Below, one piece after another: positions 10,893 through 23,421 of a stretch of DNA of 64,000 bases; position 1 is the stretch's first letter; each line of letters starts with the position of its first letter. This DNA comes from Tanytarsus gracilentus (Eukaryota > Arthropoda > Insecta > Diptera > Chironomidae), in the NCBI GenBank assembly GCA_038502055.1, contig JAXRKN010000039.1:930001-994000 (forward strand), written 5' to 3'. The notes under the pieces are model-generated. The model was given only the letters and a program-made list of their open reading frames with translations, was not told where the DNA came from and searched no databases. The position numbers and the translations under genes are program-made.

Positions 10893-12182
10893 GCAGATTT
10901 ATTTTCTGTTCGGTGATTTTTTTAATTCTTTCAATCGGGGATTTTTAATTTTTTGCTATCAATAAGTTTAAAATGCAATTCAATCAATTACATGCTTAAG
11001 TTCAAAAGTTTCCATCACTTGAAAGATGCCATTTGTCAACTCAAGTCACAACTAATTTTCTCGCACGACAAACAACCATGCAAGTGACAATAAAAACTTT
11101 TAATGACCCCGAGAGTGAACGAGCAGCAGCAATTTTAAAATTGGAACAAAAAGTTTTTCTTAAACACATTTTTTATGGTGTGAAAATCCTTTAGTTATGA
11201 TGTCATGGAGTGAGAAAAAGGGATCATTATCGCTATGTGCTTTCATGTTCATGCAGCACACACAGCGTGAATTCAAGGTTGATGTTGTGATAATGGTGCG
11301 CTTGTCCTTCGATATGGAAGCTGTGTATTTTATGCAACTTTTCAATTTCATAAAAATAAAATTTTAAATTTTTAGAAAATTGAACTCGCACGTCCCTTTT
11401 TAACCTCGATCAAATGTTTCTTTTTTTATTAAATTTATATCGCTCTGAATCTCCTTTTTTTCGGAGGGCGAACCTCAAAGCCATAAAGTGTCTCAAGGAC
11501 AAAACATCAGAAAGGATTCAATGCTTAAAATGCACATCGCATCTCACAAACTTTTCCTTCCCTTCCGCTCTCTTTGCTGATCAAGATGTTGCGCTTACTT
11601 TATTGCTATCTACTCGATTGCATGCTTAAACAGCAGATTTCATCGTCAATGATAAAGATTCAATTTAAGCTTCAAGCTGAATTGAATAATAATAAAAGCT
11701 GTTAATGCTTAACTAGCAGCATGGCAATTTTACAGTGCCATGAATGGAAAATGAAATCATTGTTATTTAAACTTTTATGGGGCGAGTAGAATTGAAGATT
11801 TTTAGCACAAAAAGAAAGATTTATGTGTGCATGCATAAGAGAAGTCACTGCAGATCTCTTTTGTCGAGATAGAGAAAGGAATTTTTGAGTGGGCGGGAAT
11901 TTAGTGAATGTCAATGATTTTAGAATTTAAAATTTAGATTTTGTTTTGAGGTCATGACAATTATTTATTGAATTTTTGAACTTATTAGCGAAAAGTTTTC
12001 TTTCTTGATTCTTTTAAAAGACGATAATATTAATTAATTAATGAAAATCTGGATCAATGTGTCATTGGCTGCGTTTAAATGATTAGAGATGATTTTAATT
12101 AATTCATTTCATTTCTAGAAGTGATTGCGAGCACTTCAGTGATTGAGGAAGAAAAAGTTTCTTAACGTAATAAATTTTAAAA
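10893..12182. other. intergenic region of the immune locus
   Basis: Apart from the kB-like site at 10937-10946 nothing recognisable as a gene is present in this ~1.3 kb. Short open frames on both strands lack signal peptides, domains and splice sites. Confidence 0.4.
10937..10946. promoter_or_regulatory. NF-kB-like site, GGGGATTTTT
   Basis: GGGGATTTTT fits the insect kB consensus GGGRNNYYYY exactly. It lies about 80 bp upstream of the predicted transcription start of the short antimicrobial gene. Rel-family factors (Relish, Dif, Dorsal) bind such sites to induce these genes; binding here is inferred. Confidence 0.6.
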
Positions 12183-12395
12183 ATGATGGCAAAAGAAAAG
12201 TTTTTGATTTCATTCGGAATTTTATTAATTTCGAGTTTATTGATTTGTGCAGATGATAAAACTATAAAGAGTTCATTTAATCCTGAGGATGTTGAATATT
12301 ATATGGTGATTGGAAAGCAGATTGCAAAATTCATGTGTCGACACTTCGAAGATGTGATGACGTCACTGAACATAACAAAAGACGATTTGTTGTAA
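12183..12395 (+). CDS. putative small secreted peptide, 70 aa, unrecognised
   Basis: A single-exon frame. It starts MMAKEKFLISFGILLISSLL and has a probable signal peptide cleavage after ICA, leaving about 47 residues that are mildly acidic with one Cys (FMCRHFEDV) and an NIT glycosylation motif near the C-terminus. An AATAAA at 12437-12442 follows the stop at a suitable distance. It lies between the two antimicrobial genes, so an immune role is possible, but there is no homology I can see to a known peptide family. It could also be a chance frame; the signal peptide and poly(A) signal favour a real gene. Confidence 0.5.
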   Translation: MMAKEKFLISFGILLISSLLICADDKTIKSSFNPEDVEYYMVIGKQIAKFMCRHFEDVMTSLNITKDDLL

Positions 12396-12582
12396 TTTTT
12401 AATTTTAAAATTTGTTTGAAAAAATTAGAAATGGTTAATAAAAATTTTTAAAAATTATTTTCGCTCATTCCACGTTTGACCTCGGAATTATTTAAAATGC
12501 AACGTCACAAATCAGTTTACATTTTTCTCCATCACTGAGCAACTTTAACGTGATCTTCGATTTATTTTTCAAAGTATTTTGC

Positions 12583-12741
12583 TGATAAGAATTTTCAAAC
12601 GATTCTTTAATGCATGACGGGTAGTTCCCAGGATATTTTTTATGAAAAAGATCACCGAGAAAAAATCACCAAACGTTTATTGTAGAAGACGTGAGAGAAG
12701 TATAAAAAGTGTGCGCGAATTCATTTTAATCATCATTCAAA
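12583..12741 (+). promoter_or_regulatory. attacin promoter: GATA site, kB-like site, TATA box, initiator
   Basis: In order: TGATAA (12583-12588), a GATA-factor site; GGGTAGTTCCC (12619-12629), a near-palindromic kB-like site; TATAAAAA (12701-12708); and TCATTC (12733-12738) as initiator, 34 bp below the TATA. Paired GATA and kB sites are characteristic of dipteran antimicrobial gene promoters. The kB site is one base longer than the usual ten, so its use is less certain than the core promoter. Confidence 0.6.
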
Positions 12742-12802
12742 GTTTCAAACTAAGAGAAGCAGCTTAAACATTTAAAAATCAACAGTTTAAAATAGAATAA
12801 AA

Positions 12803-13538
12803 ATGTAAGTGTAAAATTGCTAAAATTTATTAATTAGTTAATAAATTTATTTTTCGTAGGAATTCAATTTTCATAATTCTTTCAACAATTTTTGTGCTCT
12901 CATCGGCGCAATTTGACTTCAGCTATAAACCAAACAACAATCGAGGACTTGACTTAGGTGCAAGTTATACTCAACAAGCTGGAAAACTTCATGGAACTGT
13001 TTTTGGACAAGGGTCATTGAACTCAGGAAATAGAATTAAATTGACCGATCCAACTTATGGAGCATCTGCTGGATATAACAAGTGAGAAAAAATTAATAAA
13101 AGTTAATTAAATCTACAAAAATATTTTTATAGCAATGGACACAGCCTCAACTATCAACACTCTCGATCACCTCATGTCATACAAGACTCAGTTCGTGGAA
13201 CTGCAAATATTTTTGATAATGGCAGTAACAAAGTAAATGTAAATGCTTGGCATGAACGAAATCGTCTTCAAAAACGTCAAATCAATCGCTACGATCGCAC
13301 TGGTGGAAATGTTGAATGGCAGAATAGAAATGGACATGGTGCTTCACTTGGATATGAACAAATACCTCAATTCAACAAGCAAACCATCGACGCTACTGCA
13401 AATGCAAGACTTTGGGAGTCACAAAAAGGAAATGCTAGACTTGATGCTTACGGCCAAGCGTCTCACAATATTGGACAGTTTCAACATGGCAAAACTGACT
13501 ACAATGCAGGTCTCAAGTTTTCAGCTAAATTTAAATAG
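12803..13538 (+). CDS. attacin-type antimicrobial protein, 209 aa, start codon split by an intron
   Basis: Three coding exons: AT at 12803-12804, then 12860-13081 starting with G, then 13133-13538. The joined start reads MNSIFIILSTIFVLSSA, a signal peptide, followed by QFDFSYKPNNNRGLDLGASY and glycine/asparagine-rich attacin repeats ending in LWESQKGNARLDAYGQAS...GLKFSAKFK. The length suits an attacin (short N-terminal segment plus two G domains). Introns are 55 and 51 nt. No canonical furin RxxR site is evident in the N-terminal part. Attacins are secreted, induced by Imd/Toll signalling and disturb the outer membrane of Gram-negative bacteria. AATAAA at 13566-13571. The same AT|G first intron is found in the short paralogue at 10256-10821. 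Confidence 0.92.
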
Positions 13539-15566
13539 TTTTTGTCGAATTTATTAAAGTAATGAAATAAAATATTTAAGAAGAAGACATGAAATATTTT
13601 TAATATTCAACAGTTGCTCAAACAATAAAAATATATTTCAATAATTTTTGAATAATTTTTCATTATCAAATCAATTCATAAAAATTTACCAAGAATCCAT
13701 CAATAAAATATCAAGGATTTTTTTCCTTTGAATATATTCAATGCATCGTCAGATGAATAGCAAAGAAAATGAGTGAAAGAAATTTCCAGAAAAAAAGCTG
13801 AATGGAAAATTTATTGCCAAGGTCGCTCTCGCAAGGCTTTCGAGAAGAAAAATTTTCCCATCCAAATACAAAAGCATGAGTGTCATTGTTTCAACATCTG
13901 CAAAGTGAAAGAAAACTTTTTTACACAGTTTATTGGAAAATAAGAAGAAAAGTACAAAACATAAAGTGTGGAATTATGCTCGAGAGAGAAAATTCCATGT
14001 GTAACGAAGGATAAAAATGTCAAAGTTATTGTGTGCGAGTGCAATTGCACTGAATTGAATGGTAAAAAGTTTTCACACCGCTTTCTGAATTGCTTTCAAA
14101 TCCCTCAACAAGGGTCGGAGTGAAAGTAGAGAAGAAGAAAATTTATAATGCTTTACAACATGTTCCTTTCTCACTTATGGAAAAGTGAGACAAATATTAT
14201 TATGTGTCGTTGACTGTGTAAATTGTTATTCTGTTTTTATATGACATCGAGTGAGGTGTGGGTTGAAAAAGTATCGGTGTGAAATAAAACATATTTTTTG
14301 ATGATTAAAATTTCTTTCTTCTTAAAAAATCTCAGAATTAAATAAATTTGTCGCCCAATAAAAGCTCCACAACCCAGCTATAAGAAAAACTTACTCAATC
14401 TTCATCAAGCAACGTCTGAAAAACATTTTTTTTCGACAAAAACTTTTTCTACATTTAACTTCTTTTCAAACTTGTAACTTTCCTTCCACTTACCACAAAG
14501 CTCGTCAATCATTTTTCACTCAAAACTTTCAGCAAAAGAAAATTAAAATTTTATGTTCTGAAAGGTAATCAAGGTTTCTTTACTCTATGTATGTTTATGG
14601 AAATGAATTATTAAAAACAAATAAACCACATCAGAAGCACATGTGGATGTGACACAGAGCTTGACAGTGAAACCTGGATATCATTGCGGTTAAAACGTTC
14701 GAGCGTGGGAAATTTTAGAATGTCCTTGAAATGTGGTTAATAAAATCGAAATATTGATAAGACTCAAGAATAGATTTAATAAAATTAAATTCAGGTTACA
14801 CTGAAAAAAGTCGTGGGTGTGCTGTAAAAAATATTATAAACCAATAAAAAAATGTTTGTATATTTTTTCTCATCAGTTTAATGGTTGCAAAAAAAATGCT
14901 CCAATATTTTTTCAAATATGTCAATAATATTCATGTACATTTGTTCATTGGTAATAATAAAAGCAAAACTAAAAATTTATGCATTTACATTTATAAAAAG
15001 AATTCGCTCCTCAAATATATTTATAAAATTGAATATTGCGCGAAAAATAATTTTCCAATTGACTGCAAAACACAGCTCTCGTGCTGCTGATTGCGTCAAA
15101 TTACACTTGGCAATAAATTTATCACAATTATGCTTATTGAGAATAATATTTCATACAATTTATAAGAAATTATTATTTAATTACTTTTACGATAATTACT
15201 TTAATTTGAGATCAAATGAAAACTACATTTGACGAATGCGATACACGACACGTGAGTGCGAGTGGATTTAAGTAGAAATGCTAAAGTCAAATCTTTAAGA
15301 TTGACCCTCCGTCACATATCCACCCACCTCATGTTGTTGCTTCATCGTCGTTAATGACTTACAAAAATTATTATATGGAATTCTGAGGTAATTAATGAAA
15401 GAATTCAATTCTGTTTTGTTTTAATTTTTTTTAAAATAAAACAATGTTTAAGAATTCTTAACTCTGAGAATTTAAACTTGTCTTTTCAACCTAATAAATT
15501 TTTTTATACCAAAACGATTTAACAAAACAGAATGAAGATTTCTTTAGATCTCAAAAAAACTAAAAT
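13539..15566. other. gene-free stretch downstream of attacin
   Basis: Beyond the attacin polyadenylation signal I find no exon, RNA gene or repeat I can support in about 2 kb. Two overlapping frames near 14881-15232 are AT-driven and lack domains. Confidence 0.4.
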
Positions 15567-17213
15567 TTACTTTAGATTATCGATTACGAATTGTAAGGCA
15601 CTAATAAAAAAGTTCTTAATTTTATGCGGACGTTCCTTTGGCTTCTTCTTCTTGGCATTTCTTACTGGAACATGAGCTTGTGATTCTTCTCCCGGTTGAT
15701 GATGTTGATCCCACTCACTTTCGTAGCTTTGAACACTGTACTCTGAGAATCCGCCAAACGAGTTCGCACGACGTCTCGGCACATTTCGGAAGCTACTGCG
15801 AGGTGATGAGACGTTTGATGTTGAAGGCGACGGATACCAGAATTGCGACGAGTGTGAGAACTGACCAGGTGTGGGGGCTGTAAAAAAAACAATGAAACAT
15901 TAAAATTTGATTAATCTGATTCTCGTGTCATCGAGTAATTTTATCGAAAATTGCGGTTAATTTAATTAAATGCAAAATGTTTGTTTATCAGCGACGAACT
16001 GTTGACGGTCGGAATTGTTTATTGTTTGGGTAATGAAAAATTTATGAGGTGAAAAAGTTGAAATTGACGACTGAAATTTTTAAAACATTAAATTTCTAAC
16101 GTTTTTTAAAAATTTAAAGTAAATAATTTTTTAAATCCATATAAATCATCTCAAACACCCTTTGTCTCTCTCACCTTCACATGCACGCACATATAAAGGC
16201 ATAAACTGTTGATTTGCATTTTATTTATTGTGTGAGCGCGTCATGTGTGAAAAGCAATATTGTGCATTCGAATATAAATTTACATATGCATATCATCCCA
16301 TACCGTAGAACACGGAAATTATGTGTCATCATTAAACAAACAACAGTACACCGATGTATCGGCGGCGGCTGAATGTCCATGAGAGTGAGAGATAACGGCA
16401 AAAAATTGCATCGAGTTGTAATTAATAAATTACCATCATTTTACGCTTGAAAAAAGTTTGTTCTAAGTAAGTCAATTTGCGGCTTTTGCAACAATGTACT
16501 TATGAGTCATACTCGATGCAGCAAAAACTTCATGATTCACTTTTTCCGCATCCACGAGCTTCCACATAGCATCGCATACATGTGAGCAGTAAAAAAGTAT
16601 TTCAAATGTGCATCGAGAGACTTTTTAAAGTGCTTATCTCTTATGTGTGTATGTTCACATGAGAGCATAATCGTAATGTTGATGAAAAATGAAAAGTGAG
16701 CGCACTTGCATGAACAAGTTGCAACATAAATAAAGTTTTTTTGCTCTCTTGATTTTTGGATTCTGATTTGAGAGGTTGCTGAACTTTGAGGCTTAAAATT
16801 TAAGATTTCGGAGAAAAAAATATTTTCAAGTAAAATTTTATGTTAAATTCATTCAAATTTATTAAATAAAAAATTAATAAAAAAATAAATTTCGATTTTT
16901 GTGACTCATCATTTCTATTTTTATCTCATTTTTCCATCGCATTTTTTCGATAAAAAATTCACAGGTCAATCACACACAGTTTTATTAAAAACTTACCTTG
17001 CGAGCAACGACAGAGAGCTTCATAAAATGCTTGAACTAAAGCTTCATTATCAATTGCTGGAATTTGCGGTTGAGACTGTTGGCCATTTGGTTGCGGTATC
17101 GGTATCGGATGTGATGGAGAGTTTGGCACTGTGCTAGCGACCGAGGAGCTTCCACTTGCCGCCGTCGCACCCGCCTCAACTTGTTCATCGGGCAGATTAA
17201 ATGGAACTGCCAT
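15567..17213 (-). CDS. unrecognised 175-aa low-complexity protein, two exons
   Basis: Exon 1 is 17213-16997, exon 2 is 15877-15567, joined in phase 1 (CAAG|GTAAGT to TTTACAG|CC). The N-terminus MAVPFNLPDEQVEAGATAAS is followed by a Ser/Pro/Gln-rich stretch, a short helical segment (NEALVQAFYEALCRCSQ), a Ser-rich middle with WYPSP, and a basic tail KKKKPKERPHKIKNFF ending FVIDNLK. There is no signal peptide or membrane segment. I do not recognise it. The 1.1-kb intron is long for this window. Good splice sites and an uninterrupted frame through the junction support it. Confidence 0.65.
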
Positions 17214-20040
17214 TTTTTGAGACTTTAATTAATTGTCTGACACTTGATTAATTATTTTTCTTATCAGCACCGTCTGACTTTTGAACTTTTCCTTTCAATT
17301 ATAATTTTTTTTCAATTAACTCTTTGTGAATCTATTTTTTTCGCGCCAAATCACTTTCTCGACGTATTTTTCTCTCACTCGACTTTTAGCGAATTATTTT
17401 CTCAATCAATCACAAAGAACGTCTGTTCTCTAAGACCTCTGTCTGCTGAATGATGCAATGAACAATGAAAAACTATATGCTTTGGATAAATATTGCATGT
17501 GTGTTAGTGCAGCATTGAACATTCATCCCTACCACAGATTTTTATTCGTAAATCCCTTCCACACATTTAAGAGTGCAGCATTGAGTTTACACCAAAACAT
17601 TCAAATTCGCTTATTTACTTCTTCCCTACTCTTGAAGCATTATCCCCACTTTCAAAAATGCAATGCTTCAAATTTCATTAAACATTGAAACTCTTCAAGG
17701 TATTGATACTTAGGACATTGTTGTTTTTTGGTAAGTTTTGCGTAATAATTCTTTTTGTTATGGGTTTGCAAAAATTCTAGATCTCATATATGTTCATTGG
17801 ACTCATTTCATTTCAAGGCTGAATCTTTTATTCAGCCACTTGCGAAATATTCATATTACGAATCACGATGATGAAAGTGAAGACGAAGATACGTGACACT
17901 CACAGGTGATTTTCTTGCAAGCTAGAAATGATAAATAATGTTATGAAATTACATAATAAATTAATTATGAAGTCTTATTAAATTAATTAAATAATTTAAC
18001 GATTTTAATAGAGGAAAATTAAAATATAAATTCAATTTTTAAATGAAGACCAAAATTCATCTTGTTTTGAAATGTATAAAAATAATTTTAGAATCACAAA
18101 AATGCGAAAATTTCAAACTTCAAATACTCAAGCATAAAATGTTTAAAAATAAGAAGCAAATCAGTAAATACAAAAAAGTTAGACCACATTTTTGAAATGC
18201 AAAGAAATTTAAATGAGAACAAAGAAACTAAAATGATAGAAAAGGATAGCGATATGGCGTGACATTAAAATATTGGGTGTGTTCTATATGGCGAAAAAAA
18301 TACTAAAGAAATTATTGCGCACTAAATTTTAGATTTAAATCTTAGACATAAAATGACTGATGTTATAATCTTATATTTCTCATCGCTTCCGAAAAAATCA
18401 TCGTTTGTTTACATACCCAAATTTCATCATTTTTTTAAATGAGATAAAAAATTTGAATGAAATATTTTTATTTGCATATTAATCATTTTTTTTGCGGGAT
18501 GACATAAATTCTATCACATGCCGATTTCTCTTTTAAAGAAATAAGCTAAAAAGTTATGAAATAATCACGCGTTAAGAAGGTATTGACGGTCAGGTATAAA
18601 ATTTTTTAAGCTCGCGTGCTAGAATTTTTAAAAGAAATTATTCTTAATTAAATTATTAATTTTAGCAAGCATTGACGACACTTAAAAAATATTTTAATGA
18701 TTAAAAATAGTTTGGATAAAATTCAAACGAGGTCAACCACATGTTAATGCATCTAGTAGCACTTTTATCCATATAAAATTTGTGTAAATGCACGATGCAT
18801 GTAAATTGATATCTTCATAAGTGATAAAAATCAACTTTTAATAACCCATTGTACGTTTGTATGTACACTAACCTGTTCTTAAAGATTAATATTTTTCTAT
18901 TTTCTCCTATTCAACGCCAGAACAAAACTGTAAAATCAAAACCACAAAACATCCCATCTACCGCACTCAATTAGGTCTCAACTCGCATTCGGAAAAAGTT
19001 ATATATATATTTATAAATTGATGAGTCATTATTGCTATACTTTTTTATCTCTCCTCAGCAGCATAAGTTATTACCTTATTGACTCTCACTCGTGCACACA
19101 CACACTTCTCGCGATTGGATGAAAAAAAGTTTTTTTAACGGTACTTTATGACTAATCCGTCGAATGCGTAGTCATCGATGAAATTGAGAGGTGAAGATGT
19201 TGATCGAACTTGTTAGTTATTGAATTAAATCGATTTAATGATGATTGTTATGATACTTAATTTCAGGTAATTTTGCAATTTATAATAATTACAATTTTAT
19301 TGCTTTCAAAGAGTCAATTAGGAGATTTACGTGATCACTAAGCAATTTAATATATTTAACAGCTTCATCTTAAAAGCTTCTTTAAAAATTTAGTCGCATC
19401 TAAAAGTCCCTCAAATGTCATCGCAGTAATTTTCCAACCAGCAATCTAAACTGACCCAAAAAAATTTATTATGTCATCTTTTTTTGTCCTAGCAACTGCA
19501 CGCTCGCTGATAAAAATAATCAAATTACACAATTTCTTTCCCTTCCAAGCGAATTGACAATTTCAAAAGCGAGCAAACTATCTAAGAGACCTTGAGCTCA
19601 AAGAATTTTCAGCTGTGTGCAATCATAATGGAGTTACTCACTCTCCGCACACTTTAAAAAGAATTTTCATCGCAATTAAAGTTCATAAAATTTTTCTCTT
19701 CTCTCTTTTTGCGAAACCGTTAGTGTCACTGCAATTGCAGCTCTGCCAGTGAGTGCTAAAGTCATAACATTACGAAATAATATTTAGTGTGCAGTAGCAG
19801 CAGCAGCGTATACGTGTACAAAGTCGAAAGGCGAAATAAGAAAATGCTGGCAATTTTTTCAAGGTTATCTCTCAGATGTTCATATAATGCACTGGGCAAC
19901 AATAGCACTAAAGCAGTGCTTAAAGGCACACCAATGAGATCTCTATGAATTTATCAATTGTGAGTAATCTCTTTCGATACTAAATACCTGCTGGCAGTGT
20001 TAGATGCAAAAGTTCATAAAAAATATAATTTCTGGATAAT
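17214..20040. other. gene-free stretch
   Basis: The first ~200 bases are probably the 5' UTR and promoter of the gene at 15567-17213. The rest of the 2.8 kb shows no gene, RNA gene or repeat family; a short run of AGC triplets lies near 19797-19809. Confidence 0.35.
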
Positions 20041-20171
20041 CAAGGGATGAAAATGTTCGTTTTTTAAGAGCATTAACAAATAATTGTGGCAAAATTTACA
20101 AAAAAATGCAATTTTAACAATTTTTTCATTCCTTACAAAATTTATAAAAAATCTAATTTTTTCATCCCTTG
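20041..20171. repeat. 131-bp element with 13-bp inverted ends (CAAGGGATGAAAA)
   Basis: Starts CAAGGGATGAAAA and ends with the exact reverse complement TTTTCATCCCTTG. The interior is AT-rich without coding capacity. A second, 37-bp hairpin with the same ends is at 25081-25117. It could be a tiny MITE or a deletion derivative of one. Confidence 0.5.
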
Positions 20172-20880
20172 CAATTTGATTGTTCTCATATACATTTTTT
20201 TATTGCAAGTGTACCTGTTTGCTCTTGATGCTTCTCGATCATCAATTATAATTTTTTTGTTCAGATTTCTATACATACACGATGCTGATTATTAACGCTT
20301 CGTTAATTCTCATAAGAAAATTAATTTCATCGACATCTGAAGCAGTATGAGATAATGCTCATATTTAAGTTGATTAGAACGAAATGCTGAGATATTTTTT
20401 GTCATAACTTTAAATTTTTTAAAATCTAAGAAAATATTTTTTACTGCAATCACATAATTATATTTCGCGACAGACCGTACAGATGTGCTACGTCGTAAGA
20501 CCAAAGGGCATTCTTTTCATGCTACATTGCACGTGCAACTCCATGTCATTAGCTACTAAAACAATATGCACCCGACAAGTTGAGTAATAACAATAATAAA
20601 TGCATGCCTAATTCGGTTCTAGATACGAGAAAATAGAAATAGAAAAATTATTTTAAATTTATTTAATTTTCAAGTTCGTGTCCAGTACACAAGAGAAAAA
20701 GAACCGATAAATCATAATTTTTCAACCATTAAAAAGCGAGAGCTGAAGAAAATTGTAAAAGTGTTCCTTAATAAATTATTATTATGTGTTATAAATACTT
20801 CTAAAAAATATTAAAATCCATATCAACATCAAAATGATGATGAGTCTCTTAAATACACAAAAGGTTTTGTATATTTTTTA

Positions 20881-21676
20881 GCGTAACCCACACAAGGTGT
20901 GGTAACGCTTATATGCTCGTATTTCCGTCGTCTGTCCGTCCGTCCGTTCCATCGAGATCTCGGCCCCTGGACCAGCTAGAGACTTCTAGTTTTCGCCAGA
21001 TGGTAGCTCTTAGGGTCTATATTAGCCCATTTTAGGAATTGTTTGGGTCATGACGAAAGGTCGTACCATAATGTCCATTTTTCATCTAAAATTTCTCTTA
21101 TATGGCTTAGTGGGTATCGTTGAACTCGTGATTGGTACAGCAATCGATTGACATGGATAGAAAATGGAACACTGTGGAAAATGGAACATGGTGGAAAATG
21201 GAACACAGTGGAAAATGGAACACAGTGGAAAATGGAACATAGTGGAAAATGAAACATGGTGGAAAATGGAACACTGTGGAAAGTGGAACACTGTGGAAAA
21301 TGGAACACTGTTGAAAATGGAACACTGTTGAAAATGGAACAAAGTGGAAAATGAAACATAGTGAAAAATGGAACGTGCTGGAAAAGGGAACATGGTGGAA
21401 AATGGAACATGATGGGAAATGTTACAATTGAGCCAAATAGAAATAATGATACACAATGGAAAATAAAACATAGTGGAAAATGGAACATAGTGGCAAATGA
21501 CTTTCCTAAAAAAATATTTTCTTATGCTTCCCTTTTGGCTTCCCCAAACGTAATTTCCCTTATGCTTCCCTTTCAGCTTCCCAAAAAAAATCTTCCCCAT
21601 AATTACATTTCCAATACTGATCTGTTACAAGTGGGTTACGCGGCAACACCCACGAGTGGGTTTTGAAACATTTTTT
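20881..21676 (+). repeat. interspersed repeat, copy A, with inverted ends and internal minisatellite
   Basis: Begins GCGTAACCCACACAAGGTGT and ends ...GTGGGTTACGC...CACGAGTGGGTTTTGAAACA; GCGTAACCCAC and GTGGGTTACGC are inverted repeats, and each end can fold on itself. After ~280 bp of non-repetitive sequence (with TCCGTCCGTCCG) there is a minisatellite of about 16-bp units around GTGGAAAATGGAACAC (about 21165-21420). Copy B at 22608-23421 has the same layout and orientation. No transposase is visible, so this is a non-autonomous element of unknown class. Long open frames on the minus strand through the satellite are artefacts. Confidence 0.8.
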
Positions 21677-22607
21677 CTCCTTTTGTTAAAAAATAAAAAG
21701 TGGATTGAAGTTAAATCTGAGATGAAATGATCGCGTCGTTAAAAGAGAAGAGAAGTGAGATATAGTAGAATAAACAAGGAGAAGAATAAGAAGGTGCACA
21801 CATAAGTTGAGTCGCAGACTGTATGGCGACCAAATGTTTTTATTCAAAACACGATCATACACAGAAAAAAAGTAAATAATAATTTTTCTCATGTGCACTA
21901 TTGATTTTCTGATTAAAGAGTTTGTTTGTACTGCACGATTCTCAAATTCCACGACAGTTTTGCTTCTTTAGCAAGTTTTCACTTTCGTTTGCGAATTGAT
22001 AAAAAAAATATATGAATTCGACTCGAGAAATTTATTACTCTCGGCGATGATTCATGGCATCACCGACATCATTCGCAGTTTGTTTACTTTACATTTTGAT
22101 ATCTCTTGAACTTAAGTGAATAGGGGCAGGGGAGATAAAAGTGTTGCACTGAATATGGCGAAATTTATTTTTAAATAAATTCTCAATTTTGAAAATACTT
22201 TCGTGATAAATTAAACATTAAAATTTATAAATAAAATTTGAATGAAGACATTGACTCGCTATTTAATATTCTCTTTGAAAAATGATACATTAATTGTTGC
22301 ACAGTGAAAATTTAAACAAATATCGGCAATTAAATAATTTTAAACCCTTTTTACAACTCCTCCAAACTCATTCCGCGGCATGGCATTAAAATTGATTTAC
22401 TTTATTTGTTCAAAGATTTTTTTTGTTGCTACTTCAACAAGTTTTAAATAAATAACAGGAGAAAAAAATCTTCTGTTGATGTTTCATTAATTTTTACAAG
22501 ACGAGATTGTTCCACCCTCGACGTATGTTTTTTGCGTTTACAATTGTTCGGTAATTAAACACATGTCATTCTCAGCTCTATCAACATTGTCGCACTTTTA
22601 ATTTTTA
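21677..22607. other. spacer between repeat copies A and B
   Basis: About 930 bp of ordinary AT-rich sequence with no supported gene. Confidence 0.35.
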
Positions 22608-23421
22608 GCGTAACCCACACAAAGTGTGGTAACGCTTATATGCTCGTGATTCCGTCTGTCTGTTCCAGTGAGATCTCGGCCCCTGGACCAGCTAGAGACT
22701 TCGGGTTTTCGCCAGATGATAGGTCTTGGGGTCTATATTAGCCCATTTTAGGAATTTTTTGAGTCATGACCTATGGTCGTGCCATGGACCGCCATAATGT
22801 CCATTTTTCATACAAATTTTCTCTTATATGGCTTCATGGGTATCGTTGAACTCGCGATTGGACCAGGAATCGATTGGCATGGATCTGAAAATGGAACACT
22901 GTGGAAAATGAAACACAGTAGAAAGTGGAACACAGTAGAAAATGGAACACAGTAGAAAATGGAACACAGGGAAAAATGAAACATGGTGGAAAATGGAACA
23001 CTGTGGAAAATGAAACACAGTGGAAAGTGGAACACTGTGGAAAATGAAACATGGTGGAACATAGTGGAAAATGGAACATGATGGAAAATGGTGATAATGG
23101 AAAATGGAACACAATGGAAAATGGAACATGGTGGAAAATGAAACACAATGGGAAATGTAACAATTGAGCCAAATAAAAATAATGATACACATTGGAAAAC
23201 AAAACATAATGGAAAACAGTGGAAAATGGAACATAGTGGCAAATAACTTTCCCAAAAAAAAATATTTCCTTATGCTTCCCTTTCAGCTTTCCAAAAAATA
23301 TTTTCCATTAGGCTTCTCTTTTGGCTTCTTAGTAGGACTTCCCCATGTTACATTTTCAATACTGATCTGTTACAAGTGGGTTACGCGGCAACACCCACGT
23401 GTGGGTTTTGAAACATTTTTA
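22608..23421 (+). repeat. interspersed repeat, copy B, with inverted ends and internal minisatellite
   Basis: Same order as copy A: GCGTAACCCACACAAAGTGT start, shared unique part, minisatellite of GGAAAATGGAACAC-type units (about 22887-23160), a tail with CTTATGCTTCCCTTT text, and GTGGGTTACGC...GTGTGGGTTTTGAAACA at the end. The unit number and order differ from copy A, so the satellite has changed since the copies separated. The ~75-bp core with TTCTCTTATATGGCTTCATG recurs, inverted, in the repeat at 51611-52768. Confidence 0.8.

Noticed and set aside
21048..21600. Open frames of 146 and 172 codons on the minus strand with FHFPPCSIF-type repeats
   Set aside because: They are overlapping frames through the minisatellite of repeat A; several frames are open at once and no start context, signal peptide or domain is present.
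22808..23255. Three overlapping minus-strand frames of 122-144 codons
   Set aside because: Same artefact in repeat B; all three frames are open because the satellite unit lacks stops.
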